Shown here one piece after another: positions 33,959 through 47,200 of a stretch of DNA of 64,000 bases. A program made the position numbers and the translations under genes. The first letter of the stretch is position 1, and every line of letters begins with the position of its first letter. The notes below the pieces were generated by a model. It saw only the letters and a list, made by a program, of their open reading frames with translations, had not been told where the DNA came from and did not search any database. The DNA comes from Aculops lycopersici (Eukaryota > Arthropoda > Arachnida > Trombidiformes > Eriophyidae), in contig WNKI01000002.1 in NCBI GenBank assembly GCA_015350385.1, positions 6,737,500-6,801,499 on the forward strand. Direction: 5' to 3'.

Positions 33959-35458
33959 GTATAAGCGGAGCGGGAATCAATTCGAGCGCTTGAACCGAGC
34001 GGCATCTGGGCGAGATGTGAAGCGATCGTCTTGGCATTCGTGATAGTCGTGGTAATTACTTAAAGTTGGCCGCGACGAGCGCAGGTAGGAGGCGGTTCGA
34101 TCCAAAAAGTTTGTTAGCGACTCTCGTTTGCTTCTGACGACAAACGCAAGTTGCAACTTGCAAGGCTGACAACGAAGGCCCCAGCGACATCCTCTCGGAT
34201 AGTCGAGCACCAGAAGGAGCCTCAGTTGGACACTCAATGGAACCAGACCCATGGATTCGACGTCCATCCGTGAGTCTATTTATTTTCATCATTAGGATGC
34301 ACAGACAAATACAAGGTTACAGCAGCAGCAGCAGCAACAACAACAGAAGCATCTCGGAGACAGCAGACAAAAGTCAAGTTTAGTTACCTGACCGGAAGCT
34401 GAAGTTGAAGTAATTTAGTGCTTCAGCCAGCGAGAGGATCTTTGTCTTTTATGCACGGCTGCCAACATTAAAACAACATCCTTCTTGGTGATAACACTCA
34501 TGAAAACCTTCGCCAACAGGAGCCTCTTTTGGCAAGACCCACTGGTGACTAGCAGTCAGTTAATGGGCGATCGATGGCTGCCGCTTTCGTCTAGCAGGCT
34601 GCTGGTGGTTGAATAAGTCTGTTTCTTACTCATACCAAACTAAAGCTAGCGATGAGATGAAAAGGCTCGCCGAGTGCTGGGGCCTCCGAGCGGCTCGCTC
34701 GCAGCGAGGCAAACTTTTTGGCTCCATCAGAGAGATCGAAGTCGGCGATAAGAATGCGCTCACACAAAGATCGCGTCGTCAACGTCGTGCTCTGCACTCA
34801 CTAGGCGGCAGTATCTAGGACCCCCTTCCAGATATACGTTGCCATGGGCAGCCCGGCGCCTCTAGTTTAGTTATATAATCAGGCTACCTGAAGTTGGTCT
34901 CGCTACTCGGCCGCAAAGTGACCACTTGCCTCCCTCTCTTTCTCGCTAAGTCAATCACCCGGTTAGATCTCGCCCCGTTGCGGCTTGCACAACGGCCACG
35001 ACCAAGTTGCAACGGCGCACCTTTAAACTTGGCGCTAGCCGCTGCAGCCTCAGCGGAAGTCGACTTACAGGAAGGCTAACCTGTAAGTGGCAACCAACTA
35101 GAGGGCCAGTAGCAGTGGGCGAGAGGCGTGGTTGCGGTCGCTATTTGGTGATCACTAGGGCGATTGGAACCGCCGTTGTGTGCCCCTCGGCTAGAAACTG
35201 CCAAGTTGCTAGCCGGCCAGCCAGCCGGTCGGCTGAGCTGAAAGTAAAGCCGACTGCAACCGAGTAACGGTGCACCTAGTTGTTGACGCGTTCCGGAAAT
35301 CGGCGATGATTTGTGAGTCCATCGAGTTGTCGCCAGCTCGCCCAACTAGCCAGTCAGCCAGCTAGAGAGCGAGGATTTTCTGAACAAGAGACTTGGTCGG
35401 ATTGGTGAAACGTTTGTGATTCGCTATTGCTACCACTACTGCCGCCGCTGTGGTGACA

Positions 35459-35503
35459 ATGGATTGGATCAAACCAAAACTGGTCGCTCATTTTAGGGCA
35501 ATG
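35459..35503 (+). CDS. Possible tiny start exon (15 codons)
   Basis: ATG in good context (GACAATGG) opens MDWIKPKLVAHFRAM and meets ATG|GTAAGT at 35504, a strong donor in phase 0. There is no known family and no downstream exon I can identify, so it may be chance. It does not join calcineurin A in frame at the acceptors I tried just upstream of 41031. Confidence 0.15.
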
Positions 35504-35574
35504 GTAAGTGGGCGAGAGTCGAGCGAGATCGGGATCGATGGCGGCGGTCGCTTAGTTGAGGAGTTGCCGGCGCC

Positions 35575-35600
35575 AGAGAGAGAGAGAGAGAGAGAGAGAG
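35575..35600. repeat. (GA)n microsatellite
   Basis: Thirteen AG units. It is one of several GA/CT tracts scattered through intergenic DNA here (others near 1125, 17490, 29690 and 30785). Confidence 0.9.
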
Positions 35601-38600
35601 GAGGGAGAAAGTCGCCAATCTAAACTCAATTTAGTTTAGTTACGCCGCGACACGCCACCATCTCTAGCTCACGTAACCACCACTAGCACCACCTTTAGCA
35701 CCGGAAATGATCGCACCCCCAACCAACCAACCAACCGGCGACCACGAAGCTCTACCACTTTGCTTCCCTCCTCTCATCTCGCCAGCCAGCCATCCAGCCA
35801 ACCAGCCAACTTCCTACTGACCACTAGCATAGCAAGCGAACGAATAAACCACTAAAAGGACAGAGAAGAGTGTAAAAGTGTCGCTGAGCGAGTTAGTTGT
35901 TTTAGGTCTATATGTATGTATGCATGTATGAATGAGTTTCTAGCAAAATCCCTGTCACTGACTCTATCAGTGGCTGTGGCTCGCCGATGGTCATTTGGCA
36001 TTCGATTTCTCTTCCAAACCAAAGGAAAACCAATTCAACGAGCAGCTGGTGAGATTTTGAGTGTCGTTTGTGGTGGCGGTGGCAGTGCCATTACGAGATT
36101 ATACGGCGCTTTGCTTGTTGTCGGCGGGTTAGTGAGATAGAGGAAATACAAAAAAAAAGTCGGGAGGTGAAAGCAGCGCTGATGACTATGAGTTGGATGG
36201 TCGCAAATTTGATTGCTAATTTTGCTCCAATCATCGTGCGAGCAAGTCACTGCAAAATTGTCGGAGCGAGAGACAAAGTATCGGGAAAAATCGGTGAAAG
36301 TACCAAGTCACACAACATATACGCGCGTTGAATTTTGTGCACCTAGCGACAAACGTGCGAGCGCTAGGCGCTTGCACTACACCTATCTGGAACAAGACGC
36401 GCGTCTCTTACACTTACACGCCGATCACAATGCGCTCACTGCCGAGAGAGCTGGCTCCTGCACCTGCCTCCCTCTTTTGCCCGCCGACTTTGCCACCTCA
36501 GCAACCGCAGCTCTGCCAGCCAGCTTGCCGACCTGCCGCCGCGCTTTGCTCAATGCTCGCCAGTCCACTTGGCTGCACCCGAATATGAGAGTTCGAGTCA
36601 GAGTGTTAGTCCAAAGCGACGAGGTGAGGGGCTGCTTTTAGCTACAGGAACAAGCCATTGAGCGCCGATGCTCCTGGAGAAGAGGTAATGCGACAACCGT
36701 GAATCCACTGGACACTGACTCGTGGGAGGGATTTGCATTGCGGACATGCTAATAATCATCATCATGCCTCGTCGCCGCCTCCGCGGGACAAGCAGCAAAC
36801 AACACGCTATCGCCCTTTCCGGTCATTAGAACTCCGGTTAGTGGTGGTTGCTGTTGGCTGGAGCCACTGCCTCCACGACTACCTCTTAGTGGCACTGGCA
36901 CAACGGTTGGGGGGAATACCCCCACGGTCACGCAAACCAAGGCGCGAATGAGATTGGCTATAGCCGACACGCCCACCCGCTGCCTCAAATGGATGTGTGC
37001 CACTGAAGGTTTTAGAAGATTGCTCTCGTAAAGATTGACTGGCAAAATTCAACCATCTCTGAATCTTGTTTTCACGAAGTGAAAGATTTACGAACAACGA
37101 CGAGATAATACTGCGCTCTAGGCGAAGGAGTTAGCAACTTGTTAGAGGTTAACTCACTTGTAGAAGTTGGCGCCAGCCATTGTGATGGGATTCGCCTGAC
37201 GAACAGTCGCTCAGGTGGCTGTCTAGCTTGCCGGCTAAATATCGATCTAACGTAATACCTCCGGGTGCTCATCATGCAGGTAGCTGGCATAACAATTACA
37301 TCAAAAGGCCAGCCAGCCAGTCGGTGGCGGCGGGCGCCAAGTTTCGTGGCCAAGTTTGCGCCTCTGCGCTACGCAACAACCGCAAGAAATCGAGAGTCGC
37401 CGCGGGCAAGAGTCCAGGTGAGTTGTTTGCGGAAAGGTTCTCACGACGACGACGACGACGACTCCAGAGCGGAGCCACTAGGATTCTTTGAGTAGAGTTT
37501 AGTTTGCTTTAGTTTACTCTCGGTCTCACTTTCAACTTTCAACTCTCAGCTTCCCAATCCCGACTTTCATCTTCAAAATGCCAGCTCGCGCCACTGGCAA
37601 AACTTGCAACGAGCAAAGCCGCTACGGACGGAACAGTTGAAGTTCGACTGTTTTTACTTCCTGCTGAGGAAGCCGTGGCGCTACTGTTGGCTCGGCTACC
37701 ACCAGTAGTATGAGTTTGCCGACACAAGAGTTGCGCCGACGCGCGGTCTCCATAGAGTTGAATTGAATTCGAGTTAGAGTTGGAGTTGGAGTTGGAGTTT
37801 GGGACAAAAACGACTATGACGCTCGTTGTTGGATTTGCAAGACACTGGAGAAGAAGAAGAGGGAGGAGGGGAGAAAGAGAGATGGAGAAGCACGAGAAGG
37901 AGGACGAAGACGACGACAATTCGAGTGGCATCAACAAAGACCACGACAACAACACATCAACCACCACACCACCAGGCCGAAAATCGAGACAACGCTCGAG
38001 ATAATCGAAGTTCAGAAAAGGCGAGTTCCTACTCGGAGGAGTTTACAATGCTCGGTGTTGGTGTGTCATGCAGCCGTTGCGAGTTGGCGATTCGACTGTT
38101 TGGAAGTGAATTGCAAAAATTAACGCGTCTCGCCTCGGGGAGAGGAAGCGGGCGTCTCGAGTTTAAGTTGACTTTGAGGGCCTCGAGTCATTGAGATAGT
38201 CAGCCAGTCAGTTAGCTAGTCTAGTTGGTCGGTTGGCCGATCACTCGGCTCTATCGGTTAGTGGCCATCAGTCTAATCGATTGAGCTGCTCGAGCAGAAT
38301 TGACTAGCTGGCAAGCTAGCCGGCTGAAGAGGTTGTAGGAGGAGAAGGGGAGCGGAATGCAAAAGATAAGGAAGCGCTAGTTAGTCGGCCGCCTCCACGG
38401 TGCTATTTGTATGCCGGGGAAAATAGGGAGGCGGCAACTGAGATACTGCTGCTGATGGTTAACCTGGCGCGATGATGATCACCCTGGCCGCTAGCTAACT
38501 AGCCGGTTTGCTGGCTCGCTGGGACCGGGCGCGGCAACCCACGGCGCGAGTTTCCCGCTCTCTACCTCTCAATCGGCTGGCTGGGTTTCGCTTTCACCAC

Positions 38601-41030
38601 TTGCCACAAGTGTTGCCTTTGGATCGGCAATCGCTAGCGAGTCAAAGGTCAGCCGCTGCATTAAGACGACTAGAGAGTGGGAAAAAGAAAGAGGGAGCGA
38701 CAGCGGCGAAGGTAACCGCTACTAAGGCCGCTTTGCTGCTGTGTGGTTGTCATAGTTGTTGTCTTTGGTCTGTCATCAGCGCCGCCGTCACCGTGCGTCG
38801 CGCGGCTCGTTTACCGATTTGTGTGCAGGTGAGTCGCGGGAACACAGAAACTAAGCGGCAAGCTAGCTGGTGTCTGCAGATTGTCTTAGCGACAATGGCG
38901 ACGATGGCCGCTCTCAATCTGCAGGTTGAGCTAGAGTATGTTGTGTGTGCGGTGTGTGGTGTGTGCGTGCGTGCGTGCGTGCAGGTTGCGCGCATAGCGG
39001 CCGCCGCCACCGCCATGTCAGTGGGCGAGCTCGGCACTTTTGCCGCAGCTTCGCGCCGCTGCCTTCCCCTGCGTGTGCGTCGAACTCGCGCAGACATCCC
39101 AATGGGCGCGTGCGTTTAGCTGGCCACTCCACGTGGGGGCGGCACGCGCAGCTTCAGTGCGGCCGTTGCCTCGCTCGCACTATCAGACGAATGCAGTGCA
39201 ACTGGCGCTGTGGAGGCGCCAGTTGAGGCGGCGCGTATGGCGCGTCTGCTGCTGCCGCCTGTAATTTGTGCAGTGCAGTGCAGTTTGGTGCGCCTATGGA
39301 AAATGGAGAAGCCTACAGAGAAAGTTGAAGCGCGGTGCGAGCGGCCGGGATAAGTATATGTATTTCTATCACCCTGGCGTCTCTCTTTTTCTTTCTCCCT
39401 CTCGCTCGCTTGCTCTCTTCCTCGCTGAGGCCGCGAGTTGCGGGCTGAAAGTGGCACTGGCGCGGCAGTCGAGAACCCCACCGACTAGAGCGCCTTTTGC
39501 GCTAACTCTCGCTTTCTTTTTGGCCGTTGCGTTGCATTGCATCGCATTGGATTCGATTGGATTGCCTAGCTTTACTATGCTATGTGCTGCCGCAGCAGCC
39601 GCCGCCGCTGCTGCTGCCATTGCAACTCTCACATTAACTACCACCACCAGGCAAACAACAATAACACAACTAACTATATTCATGTCGCTACTGTGGCGCC
39701 CGCCGAGCTAGCAAATACTATTCATCACCAACCAACACTTACAACAACCACCAGTCAACCAATTGAAGCCACTAACTATCGCCACTGCTAGTCGTTGCAG
39801 TAGTTGGAATTGAAGTTGCCAGCATAATAGTAGTGGCCCGTCGCGTTATTTTGCTTGCCGTCGTCGTCGCTGTCTCTGTTTCTGTGGTCGTCGCCATCGC
39901 CGCTACCGACACCACCGTCGTCGTCGTCGTCGTCGCCGTCGCCGCTGCCGCCACCGCTTACACCAGCAGTCAAGAGATCCATTGTGCAATTTAACCCCTA
40001 GAAATCATCGCAATATTGTTATTATATTATATTATCATATAATATTAACTCATCATCATCATATTATCACAACTGCCCTAGCCGCAGCCGCAGCCGCCAT
40101 TGCTACTACTGCAGCAGCAACAACAACAACAATAACAACAACAACGGCACTTGCAAGCTATCACGTTTGTCTGCCAAAATCTTGCAGCTATTAGTTTGAG
40201 ATCCTCGTTGGGGCAGAGGCAGAAGCAAAGGCAACAGCAAAAGCCGCTGCAGCATCAATACAAGCGAAAGCGAACGCAGCGAACAAAGAATAACAACAAC
40301 AACTTCAATATCATCTACAATTATCACAATCTCGATCGATTATTACAACATTATCGCATCGATACCCTAGAAAACAGTGCGAATTATCTTGCACACTAAT
40401 ATTAATATTATTATTACTATTACCCATCTATCTCTAATTATTATTATCACCACTATTATACTAAGTGCGACACACATCCGAATAACTAACGAACTAATAT
40501 TATGTGTCCAGTAGCTTTGTTTTGATTTGCCTAAGTCGAGGCCGCTGCCATAGAGTTCGGCGGCGCCCCCAAACTCTTCACCTTAACAATATATAATATT
40601 CAAATATCCCTTGAAGATTATTATAACCATTATTATAAATCAACAATATTAATATTACAATTCAATATATTATATATAATCATCAATCTAATCTATCCAA
40701 ATAAATAAATATATATATATATATATTAATCAAAAGAAGAAGCGAAATCGGCATCAAGAGCAAACAGACAAGACACGAAAAGATAAAACTTAGTTAGTTC
40801 TCTCACTTTCTCTATCTCTCAACATCACTCAACACCCAAATTCAAACCTCAACTCAAACCAACCTCCGCCACCAAAAACAACTACCATCACCACCAAAAC
40901 CAAGAAAAGAACACCTCGTGTGCATTTCAAAACAAGTCAATCTTATACTACTTCCATCACCTACTAAAACTTGATTGGTAGCAGAATAAGAAGATAAATC
41001 TTCAATAGAAACAGAAATTTAACATCACAA

Positions 41031-42803
41031 ATGAAATCACACAAAGATACGGCCGCCAAGTCGGCGGCAGGCGACGCTGCAACCCCCTCGTCGGCTGCAA
41101 CTTCGTCAAACTCAACCTCAGGCGGCCACCAGGCGGCTAACTCCTCAGGTTCCACGGCCAACACAACAACCGCAACCTCCTCCTCCTCGGCGTCCACCAG
41201 CAACTCAAAAGGAAGCTCCTCATCGGCAACTCCGGCGACGGCGGCAGCAGCAGCAGGTGGATCCTCGACCACCGCAACAGCATCATCGGCTTCAGGTAAC
41301 TCGGCAACGAGCACCAACGCCAATTCATCATCGAACGTCTTGACGTCGTCATCGTCCGCCGGGCCAACCATTAGCACCACCGAAAGAGCCGTTAAAGATG
41401 TACCCTTTCCGCCTTCGCGTCGCCTAAACATGCAGGACGTCTTTGCCAACGGGAGACGGCCGGATGCCGACGTGCTAAAGGAGCACTTTAAGATGGAGGG
41501 TCGCCTAGAGGAGGCGGTGGCCGCTAGGATCATAAATGATGGAGCTGCATTGTTGAAACAGGAGAAGACTATGATAGATATCACAGCGCCCGTTACGGTT
41601 TGTGGCGATATCCATGGCCAATTCTTTGATCTAATCAAATTGTTTGAAGTTGGCGGCTCGCCAGCAACAACCAAGTATCTATTCCTAGGAGATTACGTAG
41701 ATCGTGGCTATTTCAGTATCGAATGCGTACTCTATCTATGGGCTCTAAAAATTTGTTACCCACAAACACTATTCTTGCTTAGGGGAAACCATGAATGCCG
41801 TCATCTTACAGAATATTTTACATTTAAAACAGAATGTAAGATTAAGTATTCAGAGAGAATCTATGATGCTTGCATGGAAGCATTTGATTGTTTACCATTG
41901 GCAGCAATTATGAATAGCCAGTTTCTATGCGTTCACGGGGGATTATCACCTGAGATTCATACGCTAGAGGATATAAAAAGATTAGATCGCTTTAAAGAAC
42001 CACCAGCATTTGGTCCAATGTGTGATTTATTATGGTCAGACCCATTAGAAGATTTCGACAATGAAAAATCAAATACAGATCATTTTACACATAATTCAGT
42101 ACGCGGTTGTTCATATTTTTATTCATACGCTGCATGTTGTGAATTTTTACAGCAAAACAATTTGTTATCTATTATTAGAGCACATGAAGCTCAAGATGCC
42201 GGCTATAGGATGTATAGAAAATCTCGTGCAACTGGATTCCCATCATTGATTACAATATTTAGCGCGCCAAATTATCTAGATGTTTATAATAATAAGGCTG
42301 CTGTTTTAAAATATGAAAACAATGTTATGAACATTAGGCAATTCAATTTCTCCCAGCACCCATATTGGTTACCCAATTTTATGGACGTATTCACATGGAG
42401 TCTACCATTTGTAGGCGAAAAGGTAACTGAAATGCTAGTTAATGTGCTTAATATTTGCTCCGATGATGAACTAGGCGACGGCGAGGAGATTTTGGATGAT
42501 GACGCAGCGGCAGCTAGGAAGGAGATTATCAAAAATAAGATTCGTGCCATCGGCAAGATGGCAAGAGTATTTGCCGTTTTGAGGGAGGAAAGTGAATCAG
42601 TTTTACAACTAAAAGGTCTAACTCCAACTGGAACATTGCCCTTAGGTGCCCTAGCGGGTGGTAGACAAACTTTAAGAAATGCGCTAGCCGGTTTCTCGCC
42701 ACACCATACGATATCTAGCTTTGAAGAGGCCAAGGGTCTTGACAAGTTGAATGAGCGTATGCCGCCCCGAAGAGGTGATAATTCCAGTAGTAACGTGCAA
42801 TGA
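41031..42803 (+). CDS. CanA: Calcineurin A (PP2B) catalytic subunit
   Basis: Calcium/calmodulin-dependent Ser/Thr phosphatase catalytic subunit, 590 residues, complete and intronless. Residues 1-118 are a Ser/Thr/Ala/Asn-rich extension, much longer than the human tail. The catalytic core carries the metallophosphatase motifs GDIHG (192-196), GDYVDRG (220-226), RGNHE (251-255) and VHGGLSP (301-307), plus the later RAHEA histidine (385). Next are the calcineurin B-binding helix (about 445-476), the calmodulin-binding region [21 protein letters not shown] (about 497-517) and the autoinhibitory segment [19 protein letters not shown] (563-581). It acts with calcineurin B in the cytosol on NFAT-type and other phosphoproteins. 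Codon use shifts from GC-rich third positions in the N-terminal extension to AT-rich ones after about residue 160. No in-frame upstream Met is obvious. Identification is certain; the exact start is less so. Confidence 0.97.
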   Translation: MKSHKDTAAKSAAGDAATPSSAATSSNSTSGGHQAANSSGSTANTTTATSSSSASTSNSKGSSSSATPATAAAAAGGSSTTATASSASGNSATSTNANSSSNVLTSSSSAGPTISTTERAVKDVPFPPSRRLNMQDVFANGRRPDADVLKEHFKMEGRLEEAVAARIINDGAALLKQEKTMIDITAPVTVCGDIHGQFFDLIKLFEVGGSPATTKYLFLGDYVDRGYFSIECVLYLWALKICYPQTLFLLRGNHECRHLTEYFTFKTECKIKYSERIYDACMEAFDCLPLAAIMNSQFLCVHGGLSPEIHTLEDIKRLDRFKEPPAFGPMCDLLWSDPLEDFDNEKSNTDHFTHNSVRGCSYFYSYAACCEFLQQNNLLSIIRAHEAQDAGYRMYRKSRATGFPSLITIFSAPNYLDVYNNKAAVLKYENNVMNIRQFNFSQHPYWLPNFMDVFTWSLPFVGEKVTEMLVNVLNICSDDELGDGEEILDDDAAAARKEIIKNKIRAIGKMARVFAVLREESESVLQLKGLTPTGTLPLGALAGGRQTLRNALAGFSPHHTISSFEEAKGLDKLNERMPPRRGDNSSSNVQ

Positions 42804-44140
42804 TGACACTTATGATGCAGATAGCAAATTTTGCAATCAATGTCTTGCAAATAACAAGAATATATTGCAATGGACAAGAAGATGAAGAAGTGAAGCCGAA
42901 TACTAAAGTAAAATACTAATTATGGACAAGAGAAGAGGAAGTGAAGAAGAAAAAGAAACAGGAAGCGCTTTATTATATCAACTATATCAAGAAATCCATC
43001 TATAATTATTATATACATGATTATATCGAGTCAGCAACGTGAATATTTCAAAATTTAATCAAATTGACATCAGTATTATCGATTTCATTCATCATCAACC
43101 ACCACCAACAACAACATTATCATCAATTTCATGAGGCGGCGAGATTTCTCGGCAATTGATGGAGAAAAACATGAAGAGATTCATAAAACAATCTGTTGGT
43201 TCGATAAATGGATGAATGGATACTAGAAAACGCAATGCGCTAATCACATAGAAGCATTTATTGAGCCGAATCATCATGATCAGTGTCGTCACCAACATCG
43301 ACAACAACAACAAAATTTTGATTACGACTTGGGGTATATTATTTGCAATACTCGAATTCGTGTGTCAAGAACCAAATCTAAGCAAGCTAACGAATTACAT
43401 ACACCCGAAGGTGTTAGGTGTGAGGAAACAATAACAACATTTATAACAAGAACCAGAATCACAACAACTACAATAACTTCACACACAAGCACCCCATACA
43501 AACAGCAGAGACGCAAACATACAAATACAACCTTAAATTGAATTATATATACATCACCAACACCATCAACGTCTACCTTATGATACATTATATAATTGTC
43601 TGGCGCCACTATTCGTCAAATAGGCTGTCTGCCGTATCAATTTGAGCTTGGCCCCAAAGCTTGGTGCAAACTCCACTCTAGAGGCCAGTTTTTGGTTTGT
43701 GCTTTGATTTCGAATTGTTGCTGTGTCGTCAAGATAGATTCTAGATCTCAGTTGCGATACTAACAGCAAATGTGATGAGAAATTCAAAAGTAACCAGCTG
43801 GTAATCTCGAGGGTTTGCGCGCTTATCGTTCGAGTTGATTGGTGGCAAATCAATGGGTTCGAAGTGAGCTAGCTAAGAAGAGCAAGAAAAGGAAAAGAAG
43901 AAGCGAAGTGGGAGGAACACGAACAAACAGGTAAACTCATCGAGACCGTCGAATGAGATCCTGGGGTCACCCGAAAGCTAAGAGCAATATTGTTGTTGTG
44001 TAATAAATTGGCAATGGCAACAAAAAAAGAATAATCCATTCAGAATTCTAGTTGTGGATGTGTATTCTGGTTTATTTGTTTCTTGTCCACCACCTCCTAT
44101 TGGATGGCTTTGTCCACATTCGGGCTAGTAAACCAATGGT

Positions 44141-44252
44141 AGGACAATAGAGATGAAAGTCAAGTTGATTGAAAGAAATGAGATGGGATGAAATGGAATG
44201 TCCATTGGTAAACAATGGACATTCTCGTGGATACTTGACTTTCGCTTGTCCT
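44141..44252. repeat. Nested three-block inverted repeat (foldback)
   Basis: Blocks pair outward to inward: AGGACAA (44141-44147) with TTGTCCT (44246-44252); GAAAGTCAAG (44155-44164) with CTTGACTTTC (44234-44243); GAATGTCCATTG (44196-44207) with CAATGGACATTC (44213-44224). The apical loop is 5 nt. The left arm carries an extra GATGA-like pentamer stretch, making the internal loop asymmetric (31 versus 9 nt). It may be a small foldback element or a structured RNA. Confidence 0.6.
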
Positions 44253-47200
44253 GAGGCTCGCGACCGGAAATGATAATATTTGACATCGAGTTCCTATTCC
44301 TTGTTCGTATTTCCTTCTGTCATTTTTTCTCCCTCTTTAGAGCCATCGACTTGAGTAGTAAAGCGTGGAAGCCATTCACATAAAGCCGTCAGCAGGTTTA
44401 GTGGTTGACGTATGACGCCGGCGGCTATCAACTTGACCTAACCTGACGCTCGGGTTTCAAGATGGAGCGGACAGTTTTTTGCCTGTGTTTTCCGAAGATC
44501 AATTTTTTGTGCCTGCAGGCTGCGGCCCAAACATCAAAATAGGTTAGAGGAGGAAAAAGAAACAAGCACTAATGTAGCTGGCATTTCCTCTTGTGGGGCC
44601 AGAGCGCAAATAGCGGGGCAAAAGCGCAACTTGCAATGTGAGCAGCAACATGAGCGCAAAGTGAAGAGGACCAACACGGACAGGCCAAAGTTGCGTAAAA
44701 TTGTGCCTGATGATCCGTTAAATGTTTTGTGTGTTTCTCTCTCAGCGTCGCTATGCCTCTTACCAAAAACAAGGATAAAGAGCACTTCTTTGCGATCATC
44801 ACTGCAACTCCCCACAGACGCGCCATGTCGCTAGGTACCCGCTCGCAGACATTACGCTGTCGACTTTTTGCCGCCTCCATTTGCTTGCGTATGTTTGCTA
44901 TGTGAGGTTTGCGGATAATCTAGACAACGAATGGCTCCTCCTCCCTGCAAAGAAGAGGAAGAGGTCGAGCTCTCTGCTCAATCGATCCGCACTGAAGCTC
45001 ATTCGCTTGGCTCTCCTTTTGGCTTGTTACGCTGCCTCTTGTGCTCAACTCACTCCACTTAGAAGAGTAGGAGGCATGAATTTTAGATGTTGGGTGGTGG
45101 CAGTGGTGGCGGCCGATGAGGGAAAACAAATGATTGAGCAGCTTGAATGTAGTGGCCGCTATTTGGTTGAATGTGCCTCTAGTTTCGTGATGGTCGAGCA
45201 TAGTGGTCGCTGCAGGAACATTGCGTTGGATTGCGAGTCGATTCTAGTGGAGAGAATGGCTCAACTCTAGTGGTTATTGTTGTAGGTGCTACTGCTGCGA
45301 CTGCTCTTATCTAGTTCTTTAATGCACGTAACGTAAACTAGTGGTCCGCTCGTTTGTTGTTGGCTGGTGGGCTTTAGTTGGAGTTGGAAATTGAATTAAG
45401 AAGTCAACTATCAGCTGGCAGAGTGGCGAGTTTGCTGTGTGCCAGAGAGGCCATCGTTTCGAGCGCTGGCGCCACTGCAAGTTTTAACGACAACACTGGT
45501 GGTGGCCAACGACGTTATGTATCGATGAGTGGCGCTGATCAAGTTCAGTTGGCCAGCCGCTGGGCCTTGTCTTCGTCGTCGTCGTCGTCGCCGTTGCTTT
45601 GGCCGCCCATTAGTTTGGCGGCTCAAGTGGCACCAGGGCCGCCGCTAGTCGACTCGACTGTCACCAAGTTAGTGGTAGGTGGAGTCAATGCGAGTGAATG
45701 AGTTACGCCGAGCAAACTAGTAGCGCAAACTGCAAAGGCGCAAACTCCACGCGCGAGCTAATGATGATCGTCGGCCACAAGTTGGCGCCGTATTTATCAT
45801 TTGTCGCGCCGACTTCCTCTCTCCTCTTCCATCTCAAGCTCAACTTTTAGACTTGGAGTCGCAGTAGTTTAGTTGGTTGGTTGGTTAGTTGTAATCCTCA
45901 AACTGGAGACCACGAGAGACAATCGGACAGCAACTTGTTCGCCCAGCTACAAGACTCCCGCTCGAGGGACCCTAGCGACTTGCGGCGCTATGCGCCACTT
46001 GAACTGAGAGGGGCCATTGAAACGTCGCTCTAGTGCCACGTATCTAAGCTAAACAGCCGCCAGGACGACAACAACGACGACCGAATTATTTATTGTCATG
46101 TGTTTAGTGTTGGCGGCTATCCACTCGTCGTCGCTTTATCGTCGCACTCTCCCCAACCGACCAACGACTCCGGCGACAAACTTATAGCCTGGCGACTGAA
46201 TGAAGTTAAAGTGCAACCACTTGAGGGATGCAGCCGCGATCATTAGCATGACAACAACAACAACGCTAGTGGTGGTGGTGATGACGACGTCGCCTGCAAT
46301 GGAGGCTCCGGCTATCGGTCAGCTAGAGTTGCGTGTCTCGAATCAATTTTGACTGCCACCAAAAGCGGAGGCCGGCGGTGGAGTCTGGCGGACTCTTGGG
46401 CCAGCTCCATGGTAGCACTCACTCCAAGCACCTGAGCCGCCGTCTGGTTGCAACGTCGAGTTGGTGTCGGTGTTGGTGAGAGAAGTCGGCTAATGTTGTT
46501 GTGTTGATGTCCAACTTTCGCGAGTCAAACTGTGCTCCCCGTCTCTGTTTTTCCCGTGAGGAGCGAGCAAAAAACTCTCCGGCTGCTACTTTTGCCACTT
46601 GAGTTCGTTTTTTCCTCCCGGATCCTTTCACTTATGATGGTCCCTCGCTGAGTCTAGTAGAAAAAAGTGTAGACAACAATACAACTACAACTACAATGCG
46701 ATAGACCGAGAGCCAGATGGAGACAGAGACACAAAGCATCGGCTAAAACTCGAAACATCCGCTTGATGGGTGAAATTTTTCATTCTCTTCCCTCCCCTTC
46801 CCTTCCCTTCTCCTGTCCAACTTTAACTGCAGCTACAGTTCTAATGCTCCACGCGCTGGTCTCTTTGTTGCCATTGCCATCAGCACTAGTGTCGCTTGCT
46901 GTCGTTGCTCGTGTAGTTGTTCAGCGTTATTAATTTACCTGCCATTTGCATGTTGTGGCATCAGCATAAGCACCACAACACAACACAACGAAACGAAACG
47001 ATGACAGACATCAGCAGTTGGCTCGCATTTCACTCAAACTTCAACTCTCAGGTTTCGCCATAAGTGCTCGTGTTAGTCCGGCAGACTGGCGGCTCCTTTG
47101 TGCTCCCACTTCCGCTCCGTTGACTCCATTACCTCAACGCCATAGCGCAACTCCGGCTGAGAGGTTAGAGTTCAAGGGGTAGCCTATATGATGCGAGCAA

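Larger units (their letters stand above)
28816..41030. other. 12-kb gene-free region upstream of calcineurin A
   Basis: I find no recognisable protein. Open frames here are arginine-, alanine- or serine-rich products of simple sequence. It contains CT/GA microsatellites, pentanucleotide arrays (29884-29935, 31273-31320, 33049-33098, 39525-39566), perfect hairpins near 32.1 and 33.9 kb, splice-donor-like CAG|GTGAGT at about 37419 and 38829, and a possible start exon at 35459. The last kilobase before calcineurin (40.0-41.0 kb) turns AT-rich with an AT tract near 40709-40727 and may be 5' UTR. Untranslated exons of calcineurin are plausible but unproven. Confidence 0.35.

Noticed and set aside
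34094..34103. GGTTCGATCC, like a tRNA B box
   Set aside because: The flanking bases do not form a T-arm stem, and no A box or acceptor stem fits.
38508..39119. 203-codon plus-strand frame
   Set aside because: Arg/Ala/Cys-rich with GTGC repeat translation; no domain and overlapping frames of similar length on the other strand.
39199..39225. 10-bp hairpin CAACTGGCGC / GCGCCAGTTG
   Set aside because: About one such hairpin is expected by chance in 64 kb.
40964..41674. 236-codon minus-strand frame over calcineurin A
   Set aside because: Antisense of the Ser/Thr/Ala-rich extension and conserved phosphatase coding sequence.
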